From Deferribacteraceae bacterium UBA1873 (GTDB taxonomy: Bacteria > Chrysiogenota > Deferribacteres > Deferribacterales > Flexistipitaceae): DNA of 41,203 nucleotides. Of the stretch, positions 23,312 to 32,210 are shown in pieces; positions within the stretch are counted from its first letter, which is position 1; each line of letters opens with the position of its first letter. The stretch covers positions 1-41,203 of the forward strand of contig DDHP01000010.1 in the NCBI GenBank assembly GCA_002338145.1. Direction: 5' to 3'. The notes below the pieces were generated by a model. That model searched no databases and was not told the origin of the DNA. It was given only the letters and a program-made list of their open reading frames with translations. The position numbers and the translations under genes were made by a program.

Positions 23312-23575
23312 GTGGAAAAAGCGCAAGATGTCATGGATAAAAATTCCATGGTAAGACATAATTATGTAGTGTCTGAACAGATGAAAGAATCATTACAAAA
23401 CAGCCAAACGGTTGTTCAGGTGAAACAGCCTGAAAACCCAAATATACAAGTGGAAAAGAGAAATAAACAATATGTTGGGAAAAAACGGGACAAAAGAGAA
23501 AAAAATAAAAATAACCGCCGGGAGAAAAAATTTGTGGAAGAAGATTCAGGACATATTCTGGATTTAAAGGGGTAA
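23312..23575 (+). CDS. Small basic hypothetical protein; true start probably further upstream
   Basis: An 87-residue frame beginning at GTG 23312. The C-terminal half is very basic (NKQYVGKKRDKREKNKNNRR) and it ends in GHILDLKG. The same open frame continues upstream to 23249 and encodes GVGPIDIQHIVGKIALVEKA, which looks like a genuine conserved N-terminus of small flagellar-operon proteins, yet no ATG, GTG or TTG opens it. ATG 23262 is one frame off, and a single extra G in the GGGG run (23264-23267) would connect it. The gene may be frame-shifted, may use a non-standard start, or may have a sequence error. It lies between cheR and the PilZ gene. Confidence 0.55.
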   Translation: MEKAQDVMDKNSMVRHNYVVSEQMKESLQNSQTVVQVKQPENPNIQVEKRNKQYVGKKRDKREKNKNNRREKKFVEEDSGHILDLKG

Positions 23576-23580
23576 ATGAC

Positions 23581-24372
23581 ATGCTAACTACTGTAAAACT
23601 GATTATTTCGTATCCTGATGACAGGAGCTCATACTATGGGATACTTCTGTCCAGAGAGCCTTTTGTTGTTCAGACAAAATATTCCGGCTACAGTATATTT
23701 AACGATTCCATAGATTGTGTGGTTCACTTTCATGAAGAAGGTACTCTTAAGGCTGCCAAAGCTGAGGTTGTGGAAGACAAAGAAGGGGTTATCTCCCTTA
23801 ACATAACGCAGGAAAAATCCACTGAAATTGAAAGGCAGCATTACCGGGTAAATTTTAAGGGTAATTATATGATAAGGGTTATTGAGAATAAAGAAATGCC
23901 TTTGTTTGTCAGACGGGTTACCCAGAATAATGCTGTATATAAGAGCTCTATCAGTAATAAAGTGAAAAATATTATAAAAAAAGAAACTTCTGATATGCAG
24001 AATGTTCTTAAATTTTTACTGGAAATTGATAATAAACTTGAGGAAATGCTTACTTTTCTGCGCAGCGAAGAAGATACATCCGATCTTTTCTCTGTGAAAG
24101 CGGTGGATGTGAGTGGTGGTGGGCTGAGTTTTTTTTCCAAAGAAACATACCCTGAGGAAACGCTCTTTTATATTATGGGAGCAATAAGGGAGTCCTTTTA
24201 CAAAGTGGATTTTGCAGCTATAGGTAAAATAGTGAGTAAGGAAAATACACCTGAAGGCTTTATTTACGGTGTGCATTTTGTTACAATAGATGAGGATATC
24301 AGGGAGGATATCATAAAATTTGTTTTTGAGAGGGAACGTGAAATGATAAAAGAAGTAAAAGAAACGGTTTAA
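23581..24372 (+). CDS. PilZ-domain (YcgR-like) cyclic-di-GMP effector
   Basis: A 263-residue soluble protein. An N-terminal YcgR-N-like beta domain (~1-80) is followed by the PilZ cyclic-di-GMP motifs: RQHYR (the RxxxR motif) and DVSGGG (D/NxSxxG). Between them lie about 85 residues instead of the usual short span, with a helical heptad-like insert (MQNVLKFLLEIDNKLEEMLTFL) that could drive oligomerisation. YcgR proteins act on the flagellar motor when cyclic-di-GMP is high, which fits the neighbours. ATG 23581 has AGGGG eight bases upstream. A SwrB-like gene follows 13 bases on. Confidence 0.82.
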   Translation: MLTTVKLIISYPDDRSSYYGILLSREPFVVQTKYSGYSIFNDSIDCVVHFHEEGTLKAAKAEVVEDKEGVISLNITQEKSTEIERQHYRVNFKGNYMIRVIENKEMPLFVRRVTQNNAVYKSSISNKVKNIIKKETSDMQNVLKFLLEIDNKLEEMLTFLRSEEDTSDLFSVKAVDVSGGGLSFFSKETYPEETLFYIMGAIRESFYKVDFAAIGKIVSKENTPEGFIYGVHFVTIDEDIREDIIKFVFEREREMIKEVKETV

Positions 24373-24385
24373 CCAGAGCTGGTAT

Positions 24386-24805
24386 ATGAATTTAACTATT
24401 TTTTTACTTATTGCTTTTTTATTAATAGCTGCATTGTATCTCATTGTTTTTTCACTAATAATTAAAATAAATAAGCTATCCTCAAAAATGGCCAATATCT
24501 CATATGAAGATGTAAACATTCTGGTTAGCGAACTGAAAGAACTGCTTACAGAGTCCGAACGTGTAGCGGAAAGCCTGGACAACTCCATTGCAGAAAAAGA
24601 AAGCACTCTTGAGGATTTGAATGACCTCATAGACAGGAAACTGGAGAGACTGGAAAATACTATCGATAATAATGTGCAGGAAATGAGTCTGAAAGATAAA
24701 ATTCTAAGCTTGAGTAACAATGGAAAAAATGAGTTTGAAATAGCCAAAGATTTGGGTATTTCCGTGACAGAAGTTAATCTTGTCTTAAAGATGAATAATG
24801 GATAG
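24386..24805 (+). CDS. SwrB-like (DUF6115-type) membrane-anchored coiled-coil protein
   Basis: A 139-residue protein. One N-terminal membrane helix (FLLIAFLLIAALYLIVFSLII) is followed by a cytosolic coiled coil (~40-100) and a small C-terminal helix-turn-helix-like end, GKNEFEIAKDLGISVTEVNLVL. This plan resembles the Bacillus SwrB/YlxL protein encoded at the end of the fla/che operon and DUF6115 proteins. SwrB helps activate the flagellar export apparatus, but a matching role here is only inference. It overlaps the FliK-like gene by eight bases. Confidence 0.6.
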   Translation: MNLTIFLLIAFLLIAALYLIVFSLIIKINKLSSKMANISYEDVNILVSELKELLTESERVAESLDNSIAEKESTLEDLNDLIDRKLERLENTIDNNVQEMSLKDKILSLSNNGKNEFEIAKDLGISVTEVNLVLKMNNG

Positions 24806-25646
24806 TTTCTCTATAAACAGCAGTCAGAATATTAAAAATAATGAGGCATCAAAGCCTCAAATTTCCAAAGGTCAGATTTTACGTTTAACTGTGCTGAAAC
24901 TTGTTGGTGCCAATACATATCAGGTTAATATTAAAGGGAAGATATTTAATGCATTATTTAAGAATCCTCCCAATATGGGCAAAATGAATGTAGAGGTTTT
25001 GGATACTTATCCTCATTTGAAGCTGAAAGTCATTGAAGGCTCTGTTGGTAAAACTGATTCCAGTGTGCTTAAAAAATTCTTTGTTGGTTTGAAAAAAAGC
25101 AATATAATAGAATCACTGAAAAAAACTGATCAGCTTAATCTAAAAAATCCTGACAAAACAGGCGTTTTAAAGCTTTTGAAGGACAGCGGGATTTTTTTTG
25201 AAACAAAACTTTCCCAAAACCAGGATGTGTCAGGTGATTTGAAGCTGGAAGCTCTCAAACAGTCTGACAATCAATTGACCAACAACATTACCAGAGTTCA
25301 GTTGATGAATCTGTTGGCTGGTGTGGAGCAGTACTTTGTCTTCCATTCCTCAGATTATGATATTGATGAAGGAGAGTTAATTGTAAAAAAAAACAAAGGT
25401 AAATACGGTTTTAGTGTGCGCATTTTATTTACTAATATCGGTGAGGTTATCGTTCATTTGATAGATAGAGGAAGTTTTGTAGATGTAATGGTAAAATCGG
25501 AAACTGATATGAAAGATGAAATAGAATCACTTTCCGTTGAGGGGATAAGGGTTAGATTTGGCCAGTTGGAAGAAGGGGATTTTGAAGAGTTTGCTTTGGA
25601 GAAAAAGGCGATATCTGCACTGGCCAACTTTGAGGTTATTGCATAA
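24798..25646 (+). CDS. FliK-like flagellar hook-length control family protein (putative)
   Basis: A 282-residue protein. The C-terminal ~90 residues (GFSVRILFTNIGEVIVHLIDRGSFVDVMV) resemble the FliK C-terminal domain, where a strand-rich 'leu-gly-glu-val' segment switches export specificity. The N-terminal part (ISKGQILRLTVLKLVGANTY then GKIFNALFKNP) is a small beta-barrel-like region seen in FliK-like proteins. It is shorter than typical FliK and lacks an obvious Pro/Gln-rich ruler region, so an authentic FliK might be elsewhere. It is the last gene of the plus-strand block; its stop is one base from the convergent hslU stop. Confidence 0.6.
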   Translation: MDSFSINSSQNIKNNEASKPQISKGQILRLTVLKLVGANTYQVNIKGKIFNALFKNPPNMGKMNVEVLDTYPHLKLKVIEGSVGKTDSSVLKKFFVGLKKSNIIESLKKTDQLNLKNPDKTGVLKLLKDSGIFFETKLSQNQDVSGDLKLEALKQSDNQLTNNITRVQLMNLLAGVEQYFVFHSSDYDIDEGELIVKKNKGKYGFSVRILFTNIGEVIVHLIDRGSFVDVMVKSETDMKDEIESLSVEGIRVRFGQLEEGDFEEFALEKKAISALANFEVIA

Positions 25647-25647
25647 G

Positions 25648-26973
25648 TTAGAGAATATATTTGCTCAAATCCTGATCCTGGACTACGTCTGAAAGTTTTA
25701 AATCTACATATTCAGCGTTTATTTCCACTTTGTTTTTTTCAATATCAGGGGCTTGGAATGAGATATCTTCCAACAATCTCTCAAGTATTGTGTGTAGTCT
25801 TCTTGCTCCTATATTTTCATTTGTTTTGTTTACCTCTGTGGCAATTTCTGCAAGCCTGTCAATTCCGTCATCACAAAATATTATTTCAACATTATCAGCC
25901 TCAAGCAGTGCCTGATACTGCTTGGTAAGAGCATTCTCAGGTTCTTTAAGGATTTCGACAAAATCTTGTTTTGTTAACGAATCCAGTTCCACTCTGATGG
26001 GAAAACGCCCCTGCAATTCCGGAACCAAATCCGAAGGTCTGGCTATATGAAAAGCGCCGGCAGCGATAAAAAGAATATGGTCAGTTTTAACCATACCGTA
26101 TTTGGTCATTACGGTAGAGCCTTCGATGATTGGGAGAAGATCACGCTGTACACCTTCTCGGGAAACATCGGCGCTTTTATATCCTCCCTGGCTTCCTGAA
26201 CAGACTTTATCGATTTCGTCCAGAAAAATTATTCCTGATTGCTCAACGCGTTTTAACGCATCACTTTTTACTTCTTCCATATCGATAAGCCTGTTTACTT
26301 CCTGCTGCAGTATAATACTTCTTGCTTCTTTTATCTTGACCTTTTTCCTTCTCTTCTTTGAAGGGAATATATTTTTAAACATATCCTGAAGGTTCATCCC
26401 TAAATCTTCCATCCCTGTATTGGTGAGTACTTCCACCTGCGGGCCTGCTTCATCTACTTCGATATCCACAAGACGTTCGTCAAGTTTCCCTTCTCTTAGT
26501 AGTTTTCTAAATTTCTCCCGGGTTTCCGAATCTTCTGCGGAATCTGCATAACCTTTGGGTTTAGGAAGTAATAAATCAAGAAGTTTATCCTCTGAGTTTG
26601 CTTTAGCTTTCTCAAGGACATCATCTCTTTTTTCTGCTTTCACCATGCTTATGGCTATTTCCACAAGATCCCGTATCATTGATTCCACATCTCTGCCAAC
26701 ATAGCCCACTTCTGTAAACTTGCTGGCTTCAACTTTTATGAAAGGTGATTTTGTTAGTTTGGCAAGTCTTCTGGCAATTTCCGTTTTGCCAACACCTGTG
26801 GGACCTATCATGATAATATTTTTAGGGGCTATTTCGTCCTGCAGTTGTTTTGGCAGCTGAAGCCTACGCCATCTATTTCGCAGGGCAATGGCAACAGCCT
26901 TTTTGGCGTTAGCCTGCCCTACTATATATTTATCAAGAATGTTAACGATTTCCTTAGGTGTAAGATTTTCCAG
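25648..26973 (-). CDS. hslU: ATP-dependent protease ATPase subunit HslU, CTG start
   Basis: A 441-residue AAA+ unfoldase that feeds substrates to HslV. Walker A is GPTGVGKTE, Walker B IIFLDEIDKV, the sensor region GARRLHTILERLLED, and the C-terminal SKYIL would insert into HslV. The first ATG (26811) would delete some 54 conserved residues including ENLTPKEIVNILDKYIVGQ and ALRNRWRR, which are present in frame upstream. The only sensible start is CTG 26973, with GGAGG five bases before it. It lies 12 bases after the hslV stop in the same frame. The length then matches the family. Confidence 0.93.
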   Translation of the reverse strand: MENLTPKEIVNILDKYIVGQANAKKAVAIALRNRWRRLQLPKQLQDEIAPKNIIMIGPTGVGKTEIARRLAKLTKSPFIKVEASKFTEVGYVGRDVESMIRDLVEIAISMVKAEKRDDVLEKAKANSEDKLLDLLLPKPKGYADSAEDSETREKFRKLLREGKLDERLVDIEVDEAGPQVEVLTNTGMEDLGMNLQDMFKNIFPSKKRRKKVKIKEARSIILQQEVNRLIDMEEVKSDALKRVEQSGIIFLDEIDKVCSGSQGGYKSADVSREGVQRDLLPIIEGSTVMTKYGMVKTDHILFIAAGAFHIARPSDLVPELQGRFPIRVELDSLTKQDFVEILKEPENALTKQYQALLEADNVEIIFCDDGIDRLAEIATEVNKTNENIGARRLHTILERLLEDISFQAPDIEKNKVEINAEYVDLKLSDVVQDQDLSKYIL

Positions 26974-26985
26974 TTTTGCCTCCGG

Positions 26986-27513
26986 TTATAAGCTTTCTAT
27001 TGTGATATTGCTGTTTGTGTAAATGCAAATATCAGCCGCAATTTCTAACGATTTTCTCACAATAGTTTCAGCATCAAAATCTGTATTTTCTGTTAATGCT
27101 GTGGCGGATGCCTGTGCGTAAGGTCCCCCGGAACCTATAGCTGCAAGATTATTGGGTGGCTCCACAACATCTCCGTTGCCGGTAATCAGAAAAAGATTTT
27201 CCTTGTCAGCTACAATCATCATGGCTTCCAGGTTGCGCAGGTATTTGTCTGTCCGCCAGTCCTTAGCCAGCTCAACAGCAGCCCGTAATAACTGTCCGCT
27301 GTATTCCTGAAGCTTTGTTTCAAAGCGCTCCATTAATGTGAATGCATCAGCAGTAGAGCCGGCAAAACCGCATAAAACACGATGGTTAAAAAGCTTTCTT
27401 ATTTTAATAGCATTATGCTTTAATACCGTATGGCCGAAAGTTACCTGCCCATCAGCACCAATTGCTATCTGTCCGTTCTTTCTTACAGCCAATACTGTTG
27501 TCCCTTCAAACAT
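26986..27513 (-). CDS. hslV: ATP-dependent protease peptidase subunit HslV
   Basis: A 175-residue threonine peptidase of the proteasome beta fold. The short prosequence MFEG is removed to expose Thr5 of TTVLAVRKNG as the nucleophile. Conserved segments include GADGQVTFG, VLCGFAGSTADAFTL, KLQEYSG and IGSGGPYAQASA. ATG 27513 is preceded by GGAGAG. It forms a two-gene operon with hslU and is transcribed away from the Lon-like protease gene. Confidence 0.97.
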   Translation of the reverse strand: MFEGTTVLAVRKNGQIAIGADGQVTFGHTVLKHNAIKIRKLFNHRVLCGFAGSTADAFTLMERFETKLQEYSGQLLRAAVELAKDWRTDKYLRNLEAMMIVADKENLFLITGNGDVVEPPNNLAAIGSGGPYAQASATALTENTDFDAETIVRKSLEIAADICIYTNSNITIESL

Positions 27514-27543
27514 ATGTCTCTCCAGACTTCAAATTGAAGTCAC

Positions 27544-27571
27544 AATATAGCATTAAAACTTTATTTTTCAA
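27544..27571 (-). promoter_or_regulatory. Promoter for hslVU
   Basis: Minus strand: TTGAAA (27571-27566), a 16-base spacer, and TATATT (27549-27544), about 30 bases before the hslV start. The -35 in context reads CTTGAAA, as in heat-shock sigma-32 promoters, but the -10 is of the housekeeping type. No CIRCE element is present. Confidence 0.45.
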
Positions 27572-27610
27572 GAGATTACTAACTACCGTTCTTTATTTTT
27601 GCGATAAAAA

Positions 27611-27706
27611 AGCTTTGAATAATTGAACCATTATAAATTTTACCACCCCGAGCCCTCCGAACTCTTTGACAGGAGGGGAGGTTAGGTGGGGTACTTATTC
27701 AAAGCT
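27611..27706. repeat. Nested palindromic REP/MITE-like intergenic element
   Basis: A perfect 12-bp inverted repeat, AGCTTTGAATAA (27611-27622) and TTATTCAAAGCT (27695-27706), bounds a 96-base element. Inside, CCACC (27643-27647) faces GGTGG (27685-27689) and CCCTCC (27653-27658) faces GGAGGG (27672-27677) around a 13-base loop. The core is far more GC-rich than its surroundings. It sits in the 364-base gap between hslV and the Lon-like gene, the only intergenic gap over 300 bases in the window. No transposase is nearby. The rest of the gap is AT-rich upstream sequence of the two divergent genes. Confidence 0.6.
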
Positions 27707-27877
27707 CTCTAAAAGTATATTCAATGTATCTTGCACACATTTCGCAGCCGGAGGATAATATTTATATGAGTCAAAGTTTTTAATATATAAATTTTGAAGT
27801 GAAGCCCACTGAATTATATTTTACAGTTACACAGTTATATGTTAATTTTATTGTAAATGAAAATGTAAGGAGGATTT

Positions 27878-30313
27878 ATGGCTGTAAAAGCGCTAACATA
27901 TAATAATTTATACAATAAATGTAATCCGGAAATTTTTGATTTTGAAACAACAGAAGATTTGGAAATCGTTACGGATTTTATAGGGCAGGATCGTGCAAGG
28001 AGATCTCTGGAAACGGGTACAGGGATTAAGCATCGTGGTTATAATATTTTTGTTATGGGACGTGCAGGAACCGGCAGGCATGTGCTTACCAAGGAATATC
28101 TTGAATATGCCTCTAAAGGTACAAAAAAACCCTATGACTGGTGCTATGTAAATAACTTTAAAAACTCACACAAACCTTATGCCGTTTCTCTGAAACCGGG
28201 CGGTGCATATGCTTTTAAACAACATATGGAAGAGCTTATTAATGCTTCAAAAAGAACGCTAAACGAGGCTTTTGACAGTAATGAATATCAGAACCAAAGG
28301 CGGGCAATAACAGAATATTTTAATAAAAAGAATGATGAGGAATACAGAAAGCTGGAATCTAAAGCAAGGTCTATGGGTATTGCAATGATGCAGACGCCCC
28401 AGGGGATAGTTTTTGTGCCTATGAATAGGGACGGCAAAAATATGAGTCAGGAAGAATTCCAGAGGCTGGAGGAAAGCGAAAGGGAGAAATTTTCCAAAAA
28501 TATTGTTTACCTCCAGGAAGAATTGCAGGCTCTTATGAGAAAAATAGGGCAGCTGCGCAAGGAAATGGACGAACAGATAAATAGCTTGAATAAAGATACT
28601 GCAGCGACGGTTATTGAGCCTTTGGTGAGGCAGCTGAAGAATTACTACTCAGATAACAGTAAGGTTTTTAAATACTTAAATGAAGCAGAAAAAGATATTA
28701 TTGACAATTTTCAAGATTTTATTGCTAAGGATTACGAACAGCAATACCAGGGAAAAAATCCATTTTTTGAATATTTTAAACCCAGTTTTAAGCGATATAG
28801 TGTGAATGTGTTGGTGGCTCACGAAAATGGTGAAGAGACTCCCATTGTGTACGAGCAAAATCCCACTTATCAGAATCTTGTCGGCCGTATAGAGCATACT
28901 TCCCAGATGGGGACATTGATGACGGATTTTACCTTAATAAAGCCGGGGGCTTTTCACAGCGCCAACGGCGGTTATCTTATCCTGGATGTCAGGAAACTAC
29001 TTATGCAGCCGTACGCTTGGGAGGGGTTGAAACGTGTTATCCGCTCTGAATCGATTAAAATAGAAAGTATACAGGAGCTTTTGAGCCTTACCACTACGGT
29101 AACTCTCGAGCCGGAAGAAATACCTTTGGATGTTAAGGTGGTATTGATAGGAGAGAGGATATTTTATTACCTGCTGAGCCAATATGATCCTGATTTTTCA
29201 GAACTTTTTAAAATTGTTGCGGACTTTGAAGAGGATATTGATAAAACTGAAGATAATATGCATCTTTATGCACGGCTTATTGCTTCTATTGCAAAAAACT
29301 GTAATTTGAGGGCTTTGGACAGGTCTGCTGTGGCTGGTGTTATTGATGAAAGCTGCAGAAGAAGCAGGGATTCACAAAAACTTAGTATTCATATGCAAAG
29401 TGTGACAGATCTTTTGAAAGAAGCGGATTTTTTTGCAGATAAAAAGGGCTCTGATGTTATTACATCTGATGATATCAAGCAGGCTGTAAAGGAACAGGAG
29501 TACAGAGGCGGGCGAATAAAAGAAAGGCTTTATGAATCCATACAAAAACAGATAAAACTTATTAATATAACAGGTAAAAAGATTGGTGAGATTAATGCAC
29601 TGACAGTTATGATGCTTGGTCAGGTGAGTTTTGGAAGTCCATCTAAGATAACTGCAACTGTCCGGTTGGGGGAAGGTAAAGTCATTGATGTGGAAAGGGA
29701 AGTTAAATTCGGAGGGCCGATTCATTCCAAAGGTGTCATGATATTAAGTGGATTTTTGGGTGAAAATTTTGGTAAAAAGGTAAAGCTGGGCATAACGGCC
29801 AATCTTGTCTTTGAACAGTCCTATGGAGGTGTTGAGGGTGATAGTGCATCTATGGCTGAGCTGTGTGCTTTACTCTCCAGTATTGCTGAAAAACCTTTGA
29901 GGCAGGATCTTGCTATTACAGGTTCCGTTAACCAGAAAGGTGAAGCCCAGGCAATTGGTGGAGTAAATGAAAAAATCGAAGGATTTTTTGAAATATGCCG
30001 CCGTGAAGGTTTGACCGGGGATCAGGGTGTGATAATTCCTGTGAGCAATGTGCAGCATTTAATGCTAAACGATGAGGTCCTGGAAGCAATAAAAAATAAT
30101 AAATTCAGTATTTATCCGGTAAAAAACGTAAGTGAAGCCCTTGAACTTTTAAGCGGTTATCCTTTGGGTACGAGAAATACCAAAGGCAATTACAAAAGAG
30201 GAACTTTGGGATACTATATTGATAAAAACATAAATAACTACAACCAGGTATTAAAAGCTAAAAAAACGACCAAAAGTGAGCAAAATAAAAAGGAAGGGGA
30301 TTCTTCCAAGTGA
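27878..30313 (+). CDS. Lon-like ATP-dependent protease (AAA_32/LonB-type)
   Basis: An 811-residue relative of Lon with a non-classical ATPase part. There is no LAN (N-terminal substrate) domain. The N-terminal nucleotide site reads GRAGTGRHV, with Arg in place of the usual P-loop Lys. A long coiled-coil insertion (~100-270) follows, then PGAFHSANGGYLILDVRKLL and the AAA-type segments. The C-terminal S16 protease domain has the catalytic Ser in EGDSASMAE and Lys in IGGVNEKIEG. AAGGAGG lies before ATG 27878. It sits beside hslVU and htpG, making a small quality-control cluster. It should not be named classical Lon. Confidence 0.9.
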   Translation: MAVKALTYNNLYNKCNPEIFDFETTEDLEIVTDFIGQDRARRSLETGTGIKHRGYNIFVMGRAGTGRHVLTKEYLEYASKGTKKPYDWCYVNNFKNSHKPYAVSLKPGGAYAFKQHMEELINASKRTLNEAFDSNEYQNQRRAITEYFNKKNDEEYRKLESKARSMGIAMMQTPQGIVFVPMNRDGKNMSQEEFQRLEESEREKFSKNIVYLQEELQALMRKIGQLRKEMDEQINSLNKDTAATVIEPLVRQLKNYYSDNSKVFKYLNEAEKDIIDNFQDFIAKDYEQQYQGKNPFFEYFKPSFKRYSVNVLVAHENGEETPIVYEQNPTYQNLVGRIEHTSQMGTLMTDFTLIKPGAFHSANGGYLILDVRKLLMQPYAWEGLKRVIRSESIKIESIQELLSLTTTVTLEPEEIPLDVKVVLIGERIFYYLLSQYDPDFSELFKIVADFEEDIDKTEDNMHLYARLIASIAKNCNLRALDRSAVAGVIDESCRRSRDSQKLSIHMQSVTDLLKEADFFADKKGSDVITSDDIKQAVKEQEYRGGRIKERLYESIQKQIKLINITGKKIGEINALTVMMLGQVSFGSPSKITATVRLGEGKVIDVEREVKFGGPIHSKGVMILSGFLGENFGKKVKLGITANLVFEQSYGGVEGDSASMAELCALLSSIAEKPLRQDLAITGSVNQKGEAQAIGGVNEKIEGFFEICRREGLTGDQGVIIPVSNVQHLMLNDEVLEAIKNNKFSIYPVKNVSEALELLSGYPLGTRNTKGNYKRGTLGYYIDKNINNYNQVLKAKKTTKSEQNKKEGDSSK

Positions 30314-30322
30314 CCCCTTCCT
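30291..30322 (-). terminator. Intrinsic terminator of htpG, overlapping the end of the Lon-like gene
   Basis: AGGAAGGGG (30291-30299) and CCCCTTCCT (30314-30322) form a perfect nine-base-pair stem with a 14-base loop. Read on the minus strand the stem is followed by TTTTTATTTTG, giving a good terminator for htpG. In the plus direction there is no T run, so Lon-like transcripts may be stopped less efficiently. Confidence 0.7.
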
Positions 30323-30332
30323 CTAATATTAA

Positions 30333-32210
30333 TCAGCTTAGACTTTTTGACATCATATCAGAAAGTTTTTTTACGAAAGCTGAAGGGTTTTCCGGTTTTT
30401 CACCTTCCACGACCAGACTGAGGTTGTAAAGTAAATCTGCATATTCGCTGATTGTGGAGCTTTTGGGATCCGTTTCATAAATTTCTTTAAGTTTTTTGAC
30501 CACAGGATGCTCAGAATTAACTTCCAGTGTTTTTTCCTGAGGCGGAACCTCTTGTCCCATCTGCTCAAGCAATTTTTTCATTGCAGGATCCATTGCGTTT
30601 TCATCCACCACCAGGCAGGCAGGTGAATCTTTCAATCTGTTTGATATTTTAACATCCTTGACTTTGCCCTTTAATTGTTCTTTTATGGTGGCCAGGAAAC
30701 TTTTTAGTTCTTTTTCTTTATTTTCTTTCTCTTTTTTCTCTTCTTCATCAAGGCTTATGTCGCCTTTTAGAACGGATTTGAGTTTTTTCCCTTTATATTC
30801 AGCAAGTGTACTCATTATCATATCATCAATTTCGTCTGTCAGGAAAATGACTTCCACATCCTTATCTTTAAATCGTTCCAGATATGGGGAGTTTTTGATT
30901 TCATTGATGCTTTCTCCGCAAATGAAGAATATTTCTTCCTGGTTTTCTTTCATATTTTCAAGGTACGTATCGAAATCAATTTTCTTTTCAGGATATTTTG
31001 TAGTGTAAAAGGTTATTAAACTGGCGATTTCTTCTTTACGGCTGAAATCGTAATGTATACCTTCTTTGATTACTTTGCCAAATTCTCTAAAAAATTTATC
31101 ATATTTTTCGCTGTCATTTTTTTTAAGCTTTTTAAGGGTTTCCAGGACTTTTTTTACAATATTTTTCTTTATTATTTCAACCTGTCTGTTGTTTTGAAGG
31201 ATTTCTCTGGAAACATTCAGCGGCAAATCGGATGAGTCCACCACTCCTTTGACAAATCGAAGGTAAGGAGGAATCAAGTCTTCACAGTGGTCCATAATCT
31301 GGACTTTTTTTACATACAATGCAGGCCCGTATTTAAAATCTTTGTAGAAAATATCTAAAGGCGCGTGGGACGGGATATATAAAAGTGAGGTAAATTCCTG
31401 GGTTCCTTCAGCTTTAAAATGTATTTTTTCCAATGGGTCCGAAAAATCGTGGGAAATATGTTTGTAAAATTCATTATATTCGTTTTCTGTTATATCAGAT
31501 TTATCTTTTAGCCAGAGTGCCTGCATTGAATTCAGCGTTTCCTCTTCTGTATATTTGTTACCGTCCTTATCCTCTTTTTCCACATCCATTGTAATCGGAT
31601 ACTCGATATAATCCGAATATTTCTTGACAATCTCTCTGATACGCCACTCATCCAGAAATTCCGTTTCACCATCCTTAAGTGTTACAATTACATCAGTGCC
31701 GAAATTTGCTTTTTCAGCTTCATCCACCACAAAGGTACCATCTGCTTTGGATTCCCACTTTACCCCTTTATCCTCACCTATCTTTTTGGATATTACCGTT
31801 ACTTTTTCAGCTACCATAAAGGCAGAATAAAACCCCACACCGAACTGGCCTATTAATTCCGGACGCTGCTCAATCTGACCGGATTTTAGAGCATTTATAA
31901 ACTCTTTTGTTCCGGAATGAGCTATGGTGCCCAGAGATTTTACCGCTTCCTCGCGTGTCAAACCTATACCGTTGTCAGAAACAGTAAGGGTATTATTCTC
32001 TTTGTCCGGTATGATTTTGATTTTCCAGTCTGTGCCTGTAAGGTTATATGATTTTTCTGTTATTGAAAGATATTTTGCCTTGTCGATAGCATCAGAAGCA
32101 TTGGAAATAAGCTCTCTGAGGAAAATCTCTTTATGTGTATACAGTGAATTAATCACCAGGTTGAGCAGTTCTCTAACCTCGGCTTGAAATTGCACCTTTT
32201 CTTCTGCCAT
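30333..32210 (-). CDS. htpG: Molecular chaperone HtpG (Hsp90)
   Basis: A 625-residue cytosolic Hsp90 homologue. The GHKL ATPase N-domain shows ELISNASDAIDKAKYLS, DNGIGLTREEAV and GQFGVGFYSAFMVAE. The middle domain has the client and catalytic-loop segment RFVKGVVDSSDLPLNVSREIL, and the C-terminal dimerisation domain follows. An extra charged segment (EEEKKEKENKEKELK) sits in the region before the C-domain. GGAGGG before ATG supports the start. mnmA lies 68 bases further downstream of its own start on the same strand, so htpG could be read from its own or mnmA's promoter. Confidence 0.97.
   Translation of the reverse strand: MAEEKVQFQAEVRELLNLVINSLYTHKEIFLRELISNASDAIDKAKYLSITEKSYNLTGTDWKIKIIPDKENNTLTVSDNGIGLTREEAVKSLGTIAHSGTKEFINALKSGQIEQRPELIGQFGVGFYSAFMVAEKVTVISKKIGEDKGVKWESKADGTFVVDEAEKANFGTDVIVTLKDGETEFLDEWRIREIVKKYSDYIEYPITMDVEKEDKDGNKYTEEETLNSMQALWLKDKSDITENEYNEFYKHISHDFSDPLEKIHFKAEGTQEFTSLLYIPSHAPLDIFYKDFKYGPALYVKKVQIMDHCEDLIPPYLRFVKGVVDSSDLPLNVSREILQNNRQVEIIKKNIVKKVLETLKKLKKNDSEKYDKFFREFGKVIKEGIHYDFSRKEEIASLITFYTTKYPEKKIDFDTYLENMKENQEEIFFICGESINEIKNSPYLERFKDKDVEVIFLTDEIDDMIMSTLAEYKGKKLKSVLKGDISLDEEEKKEKENKEKELKSFLATIKEQLKGKVKDVKISNRLKDSPACLVVDENAMDPAMKKLLEQMGQEVPPQEKTLEVNSEHPVVKKLKEIYETDPKSSTISEYADLLYNLSLVVEGEKPENPSAFVKKLSDMMSKSLS

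Noticed and set aside
24016..24747. Long minus-strand open frame (243 codons)
   Set aside because: It lies antisense to the PilZ and SwrB-like genes, has low-complexity Ser/Leu content and no ribosome binding site.
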